This document shows, in pieces, positions 1 to 9,983 of a DNA stretch of 64,000 nt (positions are counted from its first letter, which is position 1; the number at the start of each line of letters is the position of its first letter). Below the pieces are notes generated by a model. It saw only the letters and a program-made list of their open reading frames with translations. It was not told the origin of the DNA and did not search any database. The DNA lies in assembly GCF_004335015.1 (NCBI RefSeq), contig NZ_RQRU01000006.1, forward strand, positions 1 to 64,000, in the 5' to 3' direction. This stretch comes from Psychrobacter pygoscelis (lineage in GTDB: Bacteria; Pseudomonadota; Gammaproteobacteria; Pseudomonadales; Moraxellaceae). Both the position numbers and the translations under genes were made by a program.

Positions 1-171
1 CTGCTAGGGCATAATATGACTACTATATTGCTGTTAAGTTACTAAAACCTTCAACAATATATCATTATTAAATATCATTAACAAATGTTAATCATTATTA
101 GTTAGATATTTTTTATAATAAAGTTGGTTAATACTTATTTATTTTTTGATTTATCGATTTAAATGAATTGC

Positions 172-1851
172 TTAGTTGATTTGTGCGATAGCATCGCGAC
201 TGGCGTTAACTCTGTCTTGACCTGTTAATTCAATAAGCTGACCATTATGCATTTGTAGTAACCTATCGGCTTGTTCAAAATAGTGATCATCATGACTGAT
301 AATGAACAGCGTCTTGCCCATCACCTTGAGCTTTGGAATTAGCTCATGATAAAACACCCTTCGAAACTGTGGGTCTTGATCAGCCGCCCACTCATCTAAC
401 AAGATAAAATCGCGCTGCTCCATGACCGTCAATAGTAGAGCTAGTCGTTTGCGTTGGCCTTGCGACAGCTCTTGATTGAGCACCTTGCCTTGATTATCAA
501 TATCGAGTTTATCTTGCATTTGTAGTAACGTGAGCCACTCTGACATCAGGGCCTGCTCAGACTCGTTCAAGCTATGACTATCTCTATCAGACCCATGCGG
601 GCTTAAAACGGTTTTGAACAAGTGTAAATCACTATAGACCGCTGAGAAATACTGCCGATAAGAGGATAAGTCGATCTTATAGTCATCAAAGCGTATCTGA
701 CCTGAGTGTGGTCGATACAGTCCTGTAAGTATCTTAGCCAGTGTGGACTTGCCACTGCCATTACCACCGATTAAAAAGATTACCTCACCTTTGTGTACTG
801 TCAGATTAATTGGACCTATCCCAAAGCTTGGTTTGCCGTCGTCGTCCGTATAATGGTAGCGGATATTTTGTAGTTGCAGTGTTTGCCATGGCTTGGTCTT
901 GGTAAGCACGTCAAATCCTGATCGCTTAGCCGCCAATTGCAGCTCGTTTATTTTATTAAAGCTGACATGAGCGTTTAAAAAGTTAGGAATAATGCCCAGT
1001 AGTTGAATGAGTGGGGATTTTAAAAATAGTATGGTCACGGCAAAGGTCGTGGCGGTGGCGCTATCGGCCCAGCCTAATATCACCGCCAAAAAGAACACTA
1101 CCCCGATAGTGCCTAAGACCATGGTATCGGCCCAGTTTAGGGCAGTAAAATGCAAGGTATCGCCATAGACGATGTGCTTACGAATCTTGAGCGCATGCTG
1201 TTTAAACTCTTGATGATATAGCCTCTTCGCTCTAAGCCGATTGAGTGACAGCTCCTTGCGACCATTGATTATCGACTCAAAATCTTGATAGATATCATCC
1301 TCGGCATCGCGAACGATCTTGTACTGTTTGTAGACGTGCTTCACCAGTAAAGAGCCAACGCCACCTGTCATCCCTATCATCATTATCACTACGAAAAATA
1401 AGTCCCAAGCTAGATAGCCCAAATAAGCGGCGGCCGTTATACATAAAATCGAGGCTTGAACAAAGGCAGGTAAGCTCATGAAAGCTGATTGCACAGTATT
1501 AATGTCTTTAGACAAAGTAGCTAAGATGCGAGAGCTGCCAATGCGCTCAATTGTGGCAATATCAGTATCCAGCACACGTTTGACTAAGCCATTTCGGAAC
1601 TCAAAGACAAACTTATGGCCAATGTAGCTCAAGCTAAATTGTGCCACCCAGCTTAGGGTGAATAGCAATATCAGCAGGCCAATCAGCTGATACAGCATAC
1701 GCCAAGGCTCATCGCTAAATTGGCTTAAGGAGTTGTTGATATAAGCGATTAAACTGACACCAGCGATGGCACTGGCGATACTAATAAAGGTCAGCCAAAT
1801 GAGCTGGTATCGGTACTGATTAATTATTAATCGCCATAAATGCATGGGCAT
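172..1851 (-). CDS. ABC exporter, fused membrane and ATPase domains (PvdE/SyrD cyclic-peptide/siderophore type)
   Basis: A 559-residue half-transporter of the inner membrane. The N-terminal ~300 residues hold about six hydrophobic segments. The ATPase follows, with Walker A GGNGSGKST near residue 361, signature LSQGQRKR near 463, Walker B FILLDEW near 482 and the switch histidine in IISHDD near 520. This layout and length fit the cyclic-peptide export family that includes PvdE, SyrD and YojI, which move siderophore precursors or peptides outward. A Fur-like box lies just upstream and receptor/importer genes for ferric complexes follow on the right, so export of a siderophore or precursor is the likely role. 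The substrate is inferred. No siderophore biosynthesis gene is visible in the window. Confidence 0.85.
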   Translation of the reverse strand: MPMHLWRLIINQYRYQLIWLTFISIASAIAGVSLIAYINNSLSQFSDEPWRMLYQLIGLLILLFTLSWVAQFSLSYIGHKFVFEFRNGLVKRVLDTDIATIERIGSSRILATLSKDINTVQSAFMSLPAFVQASILCITAAAYLGYLAWDLFFVVIMMIGMTGGVGSLLVKHVYKQYKIVRDAEDDIYQDFESIINGRKELSLNRLRAKRLYHQEFKQHALKIRKHIVYGDTLHFTALNWADTMVLGTIGVVFFLAVILGWADSATATTFAVTILFLKSPLIQLLGIIPNFLNAHVSFNKINELQLAAKRSGFDVLTKTKPWQTLQLQNIRYHYTDDDGKPSFGIGPINLTVHKGEVIFLIGGNGSGKSTLAKILTGLYRPHSGQIRFDDYKIDLSSYRQYFSAVYSDLHLFKTVLSPHGSDRDSHSLNESEQALMSEWLTLLQMQDKLDIDNQGKVLNQELSQGQRKRLALLLTVMEQRDFILLDEWAADQDPQFRRVFYHELIPKLKVMGKTLFIISHDDHYFEQADRLLQMHNGQLIELTGQDRVNASRDAIAQIN

Positions 1852-2255
1852 GAAACCTTATAAAAGTTTAGAGTTTATTAGTTAAATAAGATACTATCAT
1901 AGCGAATGATAATTATTACTAATAAAATCTTTTAGGATTTATGTTTCATGTATTTGGGTCGATAAGTGTTTTTATCGCCACTCTTTAATCAAGAAATACT
2001 CTAGCTCCGGTTGAAGTGGCTCTATATCTAGTCTCAGACATACGGTGACTAAGGTCATCTTTATCGGTCTGATTAATTCATTTAGATAGTTATAACGTTT
2101 GGAGAGACAATGTTAAACATCGATCCAGTAGAGCTTACTATTTATTTAAAGGAAGACTTGACTTAAGAATATCAGTCCTTCGGTGATCACCCCAAAAAAA
2201 TAATAACACTTAAAAGTAGAAGCTAACTGCTAAAATATCAGCAGGAGATTTCGAC
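1852..2255. other. Intergenic region between exporter and IS3 remnant
   Basis: Besides the Fur-like box, this stretch has a minus-strand open frame at 1972-2112 without an upstream start (46 codons, ending in ...EYFLIKEWR). It may be the eroded 3' end of a gene that once preceded the exporter. Family not recognised. Nothing else is supported. Confidence 0.3.
1902..1920. promoter_or_regulatory. Fur-like box upstream of the ABC exporter
   Basis: By eye, 14 of 19 bases match the Fur consensus, around the core AATGATAATTATTA. It sits about 50 bp upstream of the exporter start, where a promoter is expected. This suggests iron-repressed expression; binding is inferred. Confidence 0.55.
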
Positions 2256-3141
2256 ATGACAAAATCAAGACTTACCGACACCCAAATCGCTAATATACTC
2301 AAACAAGCTGAACAAGGTGTGCCTGTCAGCGACATACTACGGGATGAGCGAGGATAAGTTACTGTCCAGTGGACAGTAACCCGAAGTGCAAGACGGAGAG
2401 CTAAGCTCGTAGTAATATTAGTCAAAGTACCTTCTATAAATGGCGATCCAAGTAAGGTGGTATGGATGTCTCACTAATCACTCGCCTAAAAGAATTAGAG
2501 GCCGAGAACGCTCGTCTGAAAAAGATATACGCTGAAGAAAGGCTTAAATCAGACATTCTTCAGGACGGCATGTCAAAAAAGTGGTAGCGCCAGCAAGGCG
2601 CAGGGAGTTAGCTCAGCATTACGTTGATGCTCACGGTTTAAGCATACGCATGGCCTGTATGGTATTTAACATCACCTGACCTGCTACTACTATCAGCCAA
2701 AGACAGTAGATGACAATGATCAGATAGCTAAGCTGTTAATCCAGCTGACAAACAGCCATAAGAACTGGGGCTTTAAACTGTGCTTCTTGTATCTAAGAAA
2801 TGTACTAGGACTGCCTTACAATCATAAGCGGGTTTATCGAATCTACCGTGAACTTGAATTAAATCTTAGAATGAAGCCTAAACGTCGTATTAAGCGAGAA
2901 AGACCTCAAAAGCTACTGTGCCCACTAGCATTAATCAAAGCTGGAGCCTGGACTTTATGCACGATGCGCTAACTGATGGTAGGGCTATTAGACTGTTTAA
3001 TGTCATTGATGACTATAACCGTGAAGCATTAACCATCGAGGTAGACTTCTCACTGCCTGTTCAAAGGGTGATACGTAGTTTAAGTCAGCTGGTAGAGTGC
3101 CGTGGTAAGCCTATTTATTTTAAAAGGGTAAAAAAGCGATA
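2256..3141 (+). pseudogene. Decayed IS3-family insertion sequence (orfA and orfB remnants)
   Basis: The orfA part starts at 2256 (MTKSRLTDTQIANILKQAEQ), a helix-turn-helix typical of IS3-family transposase subunit A. It is interrupted after SDILRDERG by about 60 bp containing a hairpin, then resumes as QSTFYKWRSK and, after a one-base frame change, GGMDVSLITRLKELEAEN. The orfB part is recognisable from VAPARRRELAQHYVDAHG onward and is broken by several stops. LPYNHKRVYRIYRELELN and, in another frame, [20 protein letters not shown] and [17 protein letters not shown] belong to the DDE integrase core. The frame ends soon after VECRGKP, so the last catalytic part is missing. The element cannot make an active transposase. 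Exact termini were not found. Confidence 0.8.
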
Positions 3142-3220
3142 GAGCTTGAGTTCCATCGCTTTAGAATGCACCGCTTTTTATGACTCATAAGAGAGTATAT
3201 ATTTAAATCATGTTTAAGAT

Positions 3221-5383
3221 TTAAAACTGATAATTGACTCCAAATTTATAAGAGCGTCCTGGTGCAGGATAGCGCCCTACAGGGCTGGTATCAATACCAC
3301 GGAAATAATACTGCTCATCAAGTAAATTATTAATACCAAACTGTACTGATAATTTTTTATCATCTGTATCTTTGATAGTTTTTTGGAGGTTGAAGTTCCA
3401 TACTGTGTAAGCAGGTATTTCACCTTTTCCACCATCAGCACTTTCTTCTACTGTATTAGCATTATCCGTAAAGGCCTTAGAGTAATAAATGCCTGATAGT
3501 GTACCAACAAAGTCCTCATAACCATAACTGGCTGACCAGCCAAGCTGATGTTTTGAGCTATAAGGCAGTTGATTACCCTTGTCATCTCCTTCTTCTAATG
3601 TAGAGTCTAAATAATTATACGATAGTCCTAAATCTAAACTATCAAACTGCTCAGGTGTATAGCGGATGGATGTTTCTAAACCCTGATGTAAGGTATGTCC
3701 AACATTATCAAAGGATTGCTGAGCACTGTTCCATTGTAGTTGGTCTTTAAAATCAATTCGATATAGCCCTAAGTTGGCTTGTAAGTTATCGTTGGTATAG
3801 CGAGTACCAACTTCATAGTTCCAAGCCAGTTCACTACCTTCCTCACCTTTACCACGGATATAAGCAATTTGTGGGGTACGTAAGGACTTTTGAGCATTGG
3901 CGTACGCTATCCATAAGTTATCTTTATCATTGACATCACTAAGCTGATAAGAAGCAGTCAAACCTGGTAGCCAGTCGGTAATGGTATTTTTATCTTGAGT
4001 GTTTTTACCTTTATCATTGAATACCATTTTGGCAGTTTCATAACGTAGCCCTGGAGTGACTTTTATCTTGCCATTCATTAAACCAATTTCATCACTGATA
4101 TAACCTGCCCAAGCATCTGTTTTTAGATGCCAATCTCGAGGTGTACTAATTGCAGAATCACCTAATTTACGTTGGGTTAGCTTGTAGTCAATCTCCTCAT
4201 TGACATAACGAATACCACTAATGACATGATGGGTAGCAGTTTCAGGGCTTCCAAACTCAATAGAGAATTTTGGCTCTACACCGTAAACGTTGAATTCACG
4301 TGGGGAGGTACGCAGAGTATCAGAAGCAACAGCAGGATCTGCCCAGTGAACACCTTGCTTCTTAAATTGTGAATTAAACCCCCACTCAAAGTTACGATTT
4401 GCATGATGTCCAAAGGCAGTTACATCTGCCACAGCTTGATTACCAAAATTTAAATAGTTTTTATATCTAGCGTGCCAACGAGTAGATTTGCCTTGGTAGG
4501 CTTCTAGTGGACGTTGTGACTGTTCAACATTTTGCTTGTAAGCATCAGGTGATAATGCACCAGGCATTTGTGTATCAGCATCATAGTATTGTAAAAATCC
4601 CTCGAGTTCTTGGGTATCATCGATATACCAAAGCGCCTTGGCCTGTATATTGGCTACTTTAGTATCCGAGTGATCACGAAAACTATCCCCTGTTAAATAG
4701 TTGGCTTCGAGTTGTACACCTAAATTATCGGTAAGCCATCGACTATGGCTAGCATATAAGTCAGTAAGTGATTTACCATTTTGCTCAAATAAAGTGACAT
4801 CTGAACTAAGTTCCGTTTGTGTCTTACCTGGTATTGGCTTAGTGACTAAGTTGATTACCCCACCAACATTGTTTGGGCCATACTGTGTGGCCGCACCACC
4901 ACGTACCACATCAATACGATCAATATTTGATAAAGTAGCAGGAAATATTGATTGCCCTGTATGTCCATAAGGAGCAAGGGTTAATGGAATGCCGTCCATT
5001 AAAAATTGAGCTTGTCCACTACGACTAGAATTTAAACCACGTATGGCGATATTGGGTAATACACCTGTTCCTGTTTCATCTTGAACTTTTACACCCGGTA
5101 TATGCTGTAATGCACCATCAATAGAATTAGATGCTGTTTTTTCTATAACCTCTTTCTCAATAACAGTACGATTTCCGGCAAAATCTTTCACTGTATCCCT
5201 ACTAGAATCACCTAAAGTTTCGGCAGTTATTACGATAGTATCAAGAGTCATCGTCGAAGTATTATCTGGAGTAGATTGTGAAGAGCCTTGTATACTTTCT
5301 GAAGTATTGTTATCAGCAAAGCTTTGCTGATAAGCAAGCACTAATGCCACACACAAAGTTGTATGTCTTAGAGGACTAGCCAT
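3221..5383 (-). CDS. TonB-dependent outer-membrane receptor, FecA-like
   Basis: 720 residues with an N-terminal signal peptide (about 1-23, ending near QQSFA), a TonB box (DTIVITAE, about 47-54), a plug with the FecA-type stretch PNIAIRGLNSSRSGQ and VVRGGAATQYGPNNVGGVIN, then a 22-strand-type barrel ending in a terminal phenylalanine (FGVNYQF). It takes up ferric complexes using TonB energy. The extra N-terminal signalling domain of E. coli FecA is absent, so control through a FecIR-like sigma factor is unlikely. Transcribed divergently from the next receptor across a Fur-like box. The substrate (citrate-type or another chelate) is inferred from similarity only. Confidence 0.88.
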   Translation of the reverse strand: MASPLRHTTLCVALVLAYQQSFADNNTSESIQGSSQSTPDNTSTMTLDTIVITAETLGDSSRDTVKDFAGNRTVIEKEVIEKTASNSIDGALQHIPGVKVQDETGTGVLPNIAIRGLNSSRSGQAQFLMDGIPLTLAPYGHTGQSIFPATLSNIDRIDVVRGGAATQYGPNNVGGVINLVTKPIPGKTQTELSSDVTLFEQNGKSLTDLYASHSRWLTDNLGVQLEANYLTGDSFRDHSDTKVANIQAKALWYIDDTQELEGFLQYYDADTQMPGALSPDAYKQNVEQSQRPLEAYQGKSTRWHARYKNYLNFGNQAVADVTAFGHHANRNFEWGFNSQFKKQGVHWADPAVASDTLRTSPREFNVYGVEPKFSIEFGSPETATHHVISGIRYVNEEIDYKLTQRKLGDSAISTPRDWHLKTDAWAGYISDEIGLMNGKIKVTPGLRYETAKMVFNDKGKNTQDKNTITDWLPGLTASYQLSDVNDKDNLWIAYANAQKSLRTPQIAYIRGKGEEGSELAWNYEVGTRYTNDNLQANLGLYRIDFKDQLQWNSAQQSFDNVGHTLHQGLETSIRYTPEQFDSLDLGLSYNYLDSTLEEGDDKGNQLPYSSKHQLGWSASYGYEDFVGTLSGIYYSKAFTDNANTVEESADGGKGEIPAYTVWNFNLQKTIKDTDDKKLSVQFGINNLLDEQYYFRGIDTSPVGRYPAPGRSYKFGVNYQF

Positions 5384-5463
5384 AATGATTTCCAGTATTT
5401 TTTAAGTAAATTAAAAATAATAGTAAGTTAATTGTATGTTACTGAATTATTGCAATTTTAAAC

Positions 5464-5482
5464 GACATTGCTTATCATTTGC
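5464..5482. promoter_or_regulatory. Fur-like box between divergent receptor genes
   Basis: The minus strand reads GCAAATGATAAGCAATGTC, matching about 14 of 19 positions of the Fur consensus. It lies 80 bp from the left receptor start and 93 bp from the right one, so one bound Fur could repress both. Further AT-rich half-sites (AAATAATATTAG) follow directly. Confidence 0.55.
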
Positions 5483-5574
5483 AAATAATATTAGTTTTAA
5501 TTAATACTAGATTTCTCTTTTATATCTAACACCTGCGTTTTCTTAAATGGCATGACTTCAATAGTAGGCTTACT

Positions 5575-7674
5575 ATGAAATACTCTGTACAAAAACCTTT
5601 GGTTCAAGCAATAAAACATGTCCTGACTTTTTCTGTATTAGGAGCAGGGTTATTAGTTAATGCAAATGCTTTTGCTCAAGATAGTTCTAATACGGCTTAT
5701 CCATCACAAACAAGCACAACATTTTTACCATCTACTACAATTGATCCTATTGTGATTACTGCAAAAACTTATGAAGGCTATGCAGAATATGCACCAACCT
5801 CAGGAACAAAAACCAGTACTGAATGGCTGGATGTACCTCAGTCAGTTTCTGTAGTTACTAAAACGGAATTAGAAGACCGTGGGGCTGTGCGTGTATTAGA
5901 GGCAATGAAAGGGGTGGCAGGGCTGAATAATACGCTAGGGGAGGGTAGCCGTGATGAGTTTATTATCCGTGGGTTTAATGGATTAAATGACATTTATAGT
6001 GATGGCATGCGTGATGATGGTAAGTTGCAATCATACCGCAGTTTGGCAAATGTTGAACGTGTCGAAGTCGTTAAAGGACCTGCAGGTGCATTATATGGTC
6101 GAGGTAGTTCTGGTGGTGTTATTAACTTCGTTAATAAAAAAGCAGAGGGTGAAGAATTTAACAAAGTACAAGCACAAGTCGGTAGTGATGGCTTAGCGGT
6201 GGCTCGTATTGATAGCTCCCATAAGTTGTCTAATACAATTAATGCTCGAGTTAATGCTGAATATCGTCGTAGTGATTCTTATGTAGATGATGTGGATTCC
6301 AATGACTTCTTTATCGCTCCGACACTGCGTTGGCAACCTAATGACCAACATACTCTAGATGTCTCATTAGATTATATGCATCAGCACTTAGTACCTTATC
6401 GTGGTGTCCCCTCAAAAGATGGTAAGCCTGTTGATGTAGAAGTTAACACTTACTATGGTGCTCCCAATGATTTTCAGGATTCAGATACTTGGCATGCCAG
6501 TGTTAATCATCAATACAACATTAATGAGAACATGACCTGGACAAATCGTGCTTCTTATAATCATATTACGCTTGAGCAAAAAGGCACACGTCAAGCCACT
6601 ACGCCAGTGACAGGAGATACCATTGCTCAAACGGTCAATAATTTTGGTTATGATCCTCGTACTACTGCTACTTTACAGTCTGAGTTAGAATGGAATTTAG
6701 GCGACCATGAGTTATTATTCGGGGCGGATTATAATAATATTGATATTGATCTGATGCTAGCATCTGACAAAAACATTCCTTCTAAATCCTTAATAAATCC
6801 CGTCAGTATCGATACACCTAATCCTAGTTTTCCGCCATTTCGTAAAAACAGCACACAAAGCATTGGTGTATTTGCTCAAGATGTGTTTCATTTAGGTGAT
6901 TGGTCACTGGTTGGTAATCTTCGTTATGATGATATAAAACTTGAGCAAACCTTTAAAGGAAAAGACAGTGAGCTAAAAGATGATAAGTTAAGTTATCGAG
7001 CTGGTGTGGTGTATGACTTTAGTGAAGATACTTCAGCTTACGCTACGATGGGACGCTCATGGCAATTGCCTTATGCAGGGATTTATATCAATCCAAAATT
7101 GAGCGCATTGTATCAAGCTGACTTAAAAGAGTTGGGAATTAAGACTTATCTAAATGATAGTAAGATCATGCTCAATGCTGCACTATATCGCATTGACCAA
7201 GAACAGCCCAAAACTAATGAAAATCGTGAAGTAATTGCTAAAGATGAGTTTCGCCATCAAGGCATTGAGCTAGAAGCTCGTGGTAAAGTTAATGAAAATT
7301 GGGATGTATCTGCTGGCTATAGCTACATTAAAGCAGAAAATACTGAGACAGGTTTACGACCCAACGATATTCCAAATCAAACTTTCTCTGTCTGGACAGC
7401 CTACCAACCAACGGAGCAATGGCGTATCGGTGGTGGGGTTAACTATGTCAGCGATCGTTATGCAGGTGATAATGAAGCGGTAAAACTAGATGGTTATACC
7501 ACTCTTGACTTGATGTCCGCCTATAGCATAGGTAAACACAACATTCAGTTAAATCTTAATAATGCTCTAGATAAAAAATACGCACTTGGAGCAACTAATG
7601 GTAAATCAGGACTGAATCAAATTGGTCTGGGGGCACCTAGAACTTGGCTATTGACGTATAACTATGAATTTTAG
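5575..7674 (+). CDS. TonB-dependent siderophore receptor
   Basis: 699 residues. The signal peptide ends near NANAFAQ (about residue 35), the TonB box is DPIVITAKTY (about 57-66) and the plug has the siderophore-receptor hallmarks DVPQSVSVVTKTELEDRGA, FIIRGFNG, SDGMRDDG and VEVVKGPAGALYGRGSSGG. The barrel ends in LTYNYEF with the C-terminal aromatic needed for membrane assembly. It belongs to the TIGR01783-like ferrisiderophore receptor class and imports a ferric siderophore to the periplasm. It is first in a run of five same-strand genes with the FecBCDE-type importer, so it likely supplies that importer's substrate. The ligand cannot be told from sequence alone. Confidence 0.9.
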   Translation: MKYSVQKPLVQAIKHVLTFSVLGAGLLVNANAFAQDSSNTAYPSQTSTTFLPSTTIDPIVITAKTYEGYAEYAPTSGTKTSTEWLDVPQSVSVVTKTELEDRGAVRVLEAMKGVAGLNNTLGEGSRDEFIIRGFNGLNDIYSDGMRDDGKLQSYRSLANVERVEVVKGPAGALYGRGSSGGVINFVNKKAEGEEFNKVQAQVGSDGLAVARIDSSHKLSNTINARVNAEYRRSDSYVDDVDSNDFFIAPTLRWQPNDQHTLDVSLDYMHQHLVPYRGVPSKDGKPVDVEVNTYYGAPNDFQDSDTWHASVNHQYNINENMTWTNRASYNHITLEQKGTRQATTPVTGDTIAQTVNNFGYDPRTTATLQSELEWNLGDHELLFGADYNNIDIDLMLASDKNIPSKSLINPVSIDTPNPSFPPFRKNSTQSIGVFAQDVFHLGDWSLVGNLRYDDIKLEQTFKGKDSELKDDKLSYRAGVVYDFSEDTSAYATMGRSWQLPYAGIYINPKLSALYQADLKELGIKTYLNDSKIMLNAALYRIDQEQPKTNENREVIAKDEFRHQGIELEARGKVNENWDVSAGYSYIKAENTETGLRPNDIPNQTFSVWTAYQPTEQWRIGGGVNYVSDRYAGDNEAVKLDGYTTLDLMSAYSIGKHNIQLNLNNALDKKYALGATNGKSGLNQIGLGAPRTWLLTYNYEF

Positions 7675-7706
7675 TTCTTAAAGCTTAGTCTAGCTTTTCT
7701 CACTTA

Positions 7707-7731
7707 GAGCATATTGGGGCCCAATATGCTC
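7707..7731. terminator. 12-bp palindromic hairpin between receptor and binding-protein gene
   Basis: GAGCATATTGGG pairs perfectly with CCCAATATGCTC around a single central G. No T-run follows, so it is more likely an mRNA-processing or stabilising stem, or a partial attenuator separating receptor from importer expression, than a full terminator. Confidence 0.5.
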
Positions 7732-7763
7732 TCATCTCATCTAAATCTAAGGGTTATCCAGCC

Positions 7764-8798
7764 ATGAGCCAACATCGTCTTGCCATTATTATTCCTGTTT
7801 TTGTGATTACACTTATTATAGTCGGTGGTGGATGGTTTATTATCAGCCAGAAAAATTCTTCAAGTACGATAGAAACTACTAGTATTAATGTTAATGATGC
7901 TGACAATAATGTCAACAGTGCTACCAGTCAAAATTTAGAAGATGGTATTCACTTACTTACTGAGCAACAAATCACCCAACATGTCCCCAATTTAGATAAA
8001 TTCCCACAAAATCCTCAGCGTATTGTAGTGATGGAGTTTTCATTTTTAGGAGATATTTTAGCGGTAGGGTTACAGCCTGTTGGTGTTGCTGATGACAATA
8101 AGCCTGACAGCATTATCCCTGAATTTAGTAGTGAAGTGAACGACTATACTTCAGTTGGATCACGCTATCAGCCAAGCCTTGAAACTATCGCTGATCTAAA
8201 GCCAGATTTAATCATTGCTGATGAAGAACGCCATACTATTATTGCTGATGAGTTAAACCACATTGCCCCAACAGTAGTGCTAAAAAGTCGGGGGGAAACT
8301 TATGAAGAAAATCTACAATCAGCACAGCTTGTCGGTCATATCGTCCATCAAGATGAAAAAATGGCACAAGCCATCAATCAACACCTGCAAACCATGCATG
8401 GTTATAAAGCCCAACTAGTCGATAGTAAGTTAGCTAACCAAAGCGTCCAATTTGCCATTATCTCTGATAAAGGTATGTGGTTTCATGGCCCTCGCTCTTA
8501 TGCAGGTACTGTACTTGAATATCTTAATATCAACAGTCCGATTCCTAAACAAACACAAGAGGCATATATTCCCACCAGTCTAGAACAACTGGTCGCAGCG
8601 GATCCAGATTGGTTACTCATTGGTCGTTATAATGACCATACTGTATATGATGAATGGCAATCCTCACCATTATTTCAGCAGCTTAAAGCGGTAAAAAATA
8701 ATCATGTGATTGAAGTTGATCCTACTTATTGGGCATTAAACCGTAGTATGCAATCAGCTGAACACATGGCTCAAGATATCATCAACATAAGCCAATAA
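7764..8798 (+). CDS. Periplasmic ferric-siderophore/dicitrate binding protein (FecB-like)
   Basis: 344 residues. An N-terminal hydrophobic segment (about 7-27) with no lipobox cysteine suggests either an uncleaved membrane anchor or a signal peptide. The mature part starts with RIVVMEFSFLGDILAVGL and contains the class III binding-protein pattern SLETIADLKPDLIIAD and LEQLVAADPDWLLIG. Such proteins carry the ferric chelate from the receptor to the inner-membrane permease. It directly precedes the two permease genes, with 12 bp to the next. The Asn/Asp-rich linker after the anchor (about 30-60) looks like a flexible tether. FecB-type is the best assignment; the substrate is inferred. Confidence 0.87.
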   Translation: MSQHRLAIIIPVFVITLIIVGGGWFIISQKNSSSTIETTSINVNDADNNVNSATSQNLEDGIHLLTEQQITQHVPNLDKFPQNPQRIVVMEFSFLGDILAVGLQPVGVADDNKPDSIIPEFSSEVNDYTSVGSRYQPSLETIADLKPDLIIADEERHTIIADELNHIAPTVVLKSRGETYEENLQSAQLVGHIVHQDEKMAQAINQHLQTMHGYKAQLVDSKLANQSVQFAIISDKGMWFHGPRSYAGTVLEYLNINSPIPKQTQEAYIPTSLEQLVAADPDWLLIGRYNDHTVYDEWQSSPLFQQLKAVKNNHVIEVDPTYWALNRSMQSAEHMAQDIINISQ

Positions 8799-8810
8799 GA
8801 GTCCATTACT

Positions 8811-9926
8811 GTGGCTACTCAATCAGTGATAAATCCATCTACAAAGCAAGTCAATAAGCAGTCACGTTGGTTACTGTTGCTATTATGGGTGGGCTTACTA
8901 TTTGTATTGTGCATTGGTATATGGCAAGGGTTGACCGCCTATTCTAAGTTCCATTTAACCATCGTAGATTTATGGCGACTGCTTGCTCAATATATTAGCT
9001 CTTACCTACCTTTTGATTGGTTACCTAGGCTTGCAAATGAAGCTTCTAGTACAGCAACAGCCAGCCAGCTTATTGTGAATGTGCGCTTGCCTAGAGTATT
9101 GGTTGCTGTCTTTGTTGGGGCAAATTTAGCAGTAGCAGGTCTGCTGATGCAGGTTATAACTCGCAATACCTTAGCTTCACCTGCGGTACTGGGTATTAAT
9201 TCGGGGTCAGCTTGTGTGGTTGCCCTATCCTCTATTGGCTTAGGATTTGGCTTTTTACACTCTACTTTTTTGCAAGCCTTAGTGGGTGCTGTGATTGCTT
9301 GTGGCTTAGTTGCTAGCTTAGCAGGATATTTTTCTGGGCGACGGGTACATCCTGTACGCCTGATATTATCAGGGGTGGCGATTAATGCATTACTCATTGG
9401 TATCACTCGTGCAGCCTTGATTGTCACTGATGAGCAAGCTTACGGCGTGCTGTATTGGCTGGCAGGGTCGATTGCTAATAGCCAATGGCAACAACTGTCT
9501 ATATTAGTTCCTATTTCACTTATATGCTTGGCTTATACTATTTGGCTTTCACCTCGCTTCAATGTATTGGTATTGGGAGATGATGTTGCCAGTAGTTTAG
9601 GTATTAATTTACGCAGTTTGCAATGGTCTTGTGGTGCTTTGATTGTCATCTTATCGGCAATTAGTGTGGCAGTGGCAGGACCGATTGCCTTTGTAGGGCT
9701 TATTATTCCACATATTGCCAAACGCCTATTACGCCAAGTTAGTCGATTGTCTTACCTTCAGCTTGTACCGCTAAGTATGCTTTTAGGTAGTATTTTGATG
9801 GTATGGGCGGATGTGTTATCACGTGCTATCGCTTTTCCTGCTGAAACGCCAGTTGGTTTATTAACTGCCTTGATAGGAACACCTATCTTTATTGCCTTAG
9901 CCTGTCAACGACGCCTAGAGACTTAG
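8811..9926 (+). CDS. Iron-chelate ABC permease, FecCD family (first subunit)
   Basis: 371 residues, mostly hydrophobic, with 9-10 predicted membrane helices. Family signatures are RLPRVLVAVFVGANLAVAGL, ITRNTLASPAVLGINSGSA and the coupling-loop/C-terminal stretch GPIAFVGLIIPHIAKRLL, all typical of FecC/BtuC/FhuB permeases. It forms the inner-membrane channel with the next gene's product. The start is a GTG at 8811, 12 bp after the binding-protein stop. The ribosome site is weak, which fits translational coupling. Confidence 0.9.
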   Translation: MATQSVINPSTKQVNKQSRWLLLLLWVGLLFVLCIGIWQGLTAYSKFHLTIVDLWRLLAQYISSYLPFDWLPRLANEASSTATASQLIVNVRLPRVLVAVFVGANLAVAGLLMQVITRNTLASPAVLGINSGSACVVALSSIGLGFGFLHSTFLQALVGAVIACGLVASLAGYFSGRRVHPVRLILSGVAINALLIGITRAALIVTDEQAYGVLYWLAGSIANSQWQQLSILVPISLICLAYTIWLSPRFNVLVLGDDVASSLGINLRSLQWSCGALIVILSAISVAVAGPIAFVGLIIPHIAKRLLRQVSRLSYLQLVPLSMLLGSILMVWADVLSRAIAFPAETPVGLLTALIGTPIFIALACQRRLET

Positions 9927-9983
9927 AAAGTTAGATATTTAGGGCTTTAGATGTTTAAAAACTTAGAGAACTAAAAAATACTC

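Noticed and set aside
1972..2112. 46-codon open frame next to the IS remnant
   Set aside because: No usable start and no recognised family; kept only as a possible eroded gene end in the intergenic entry.
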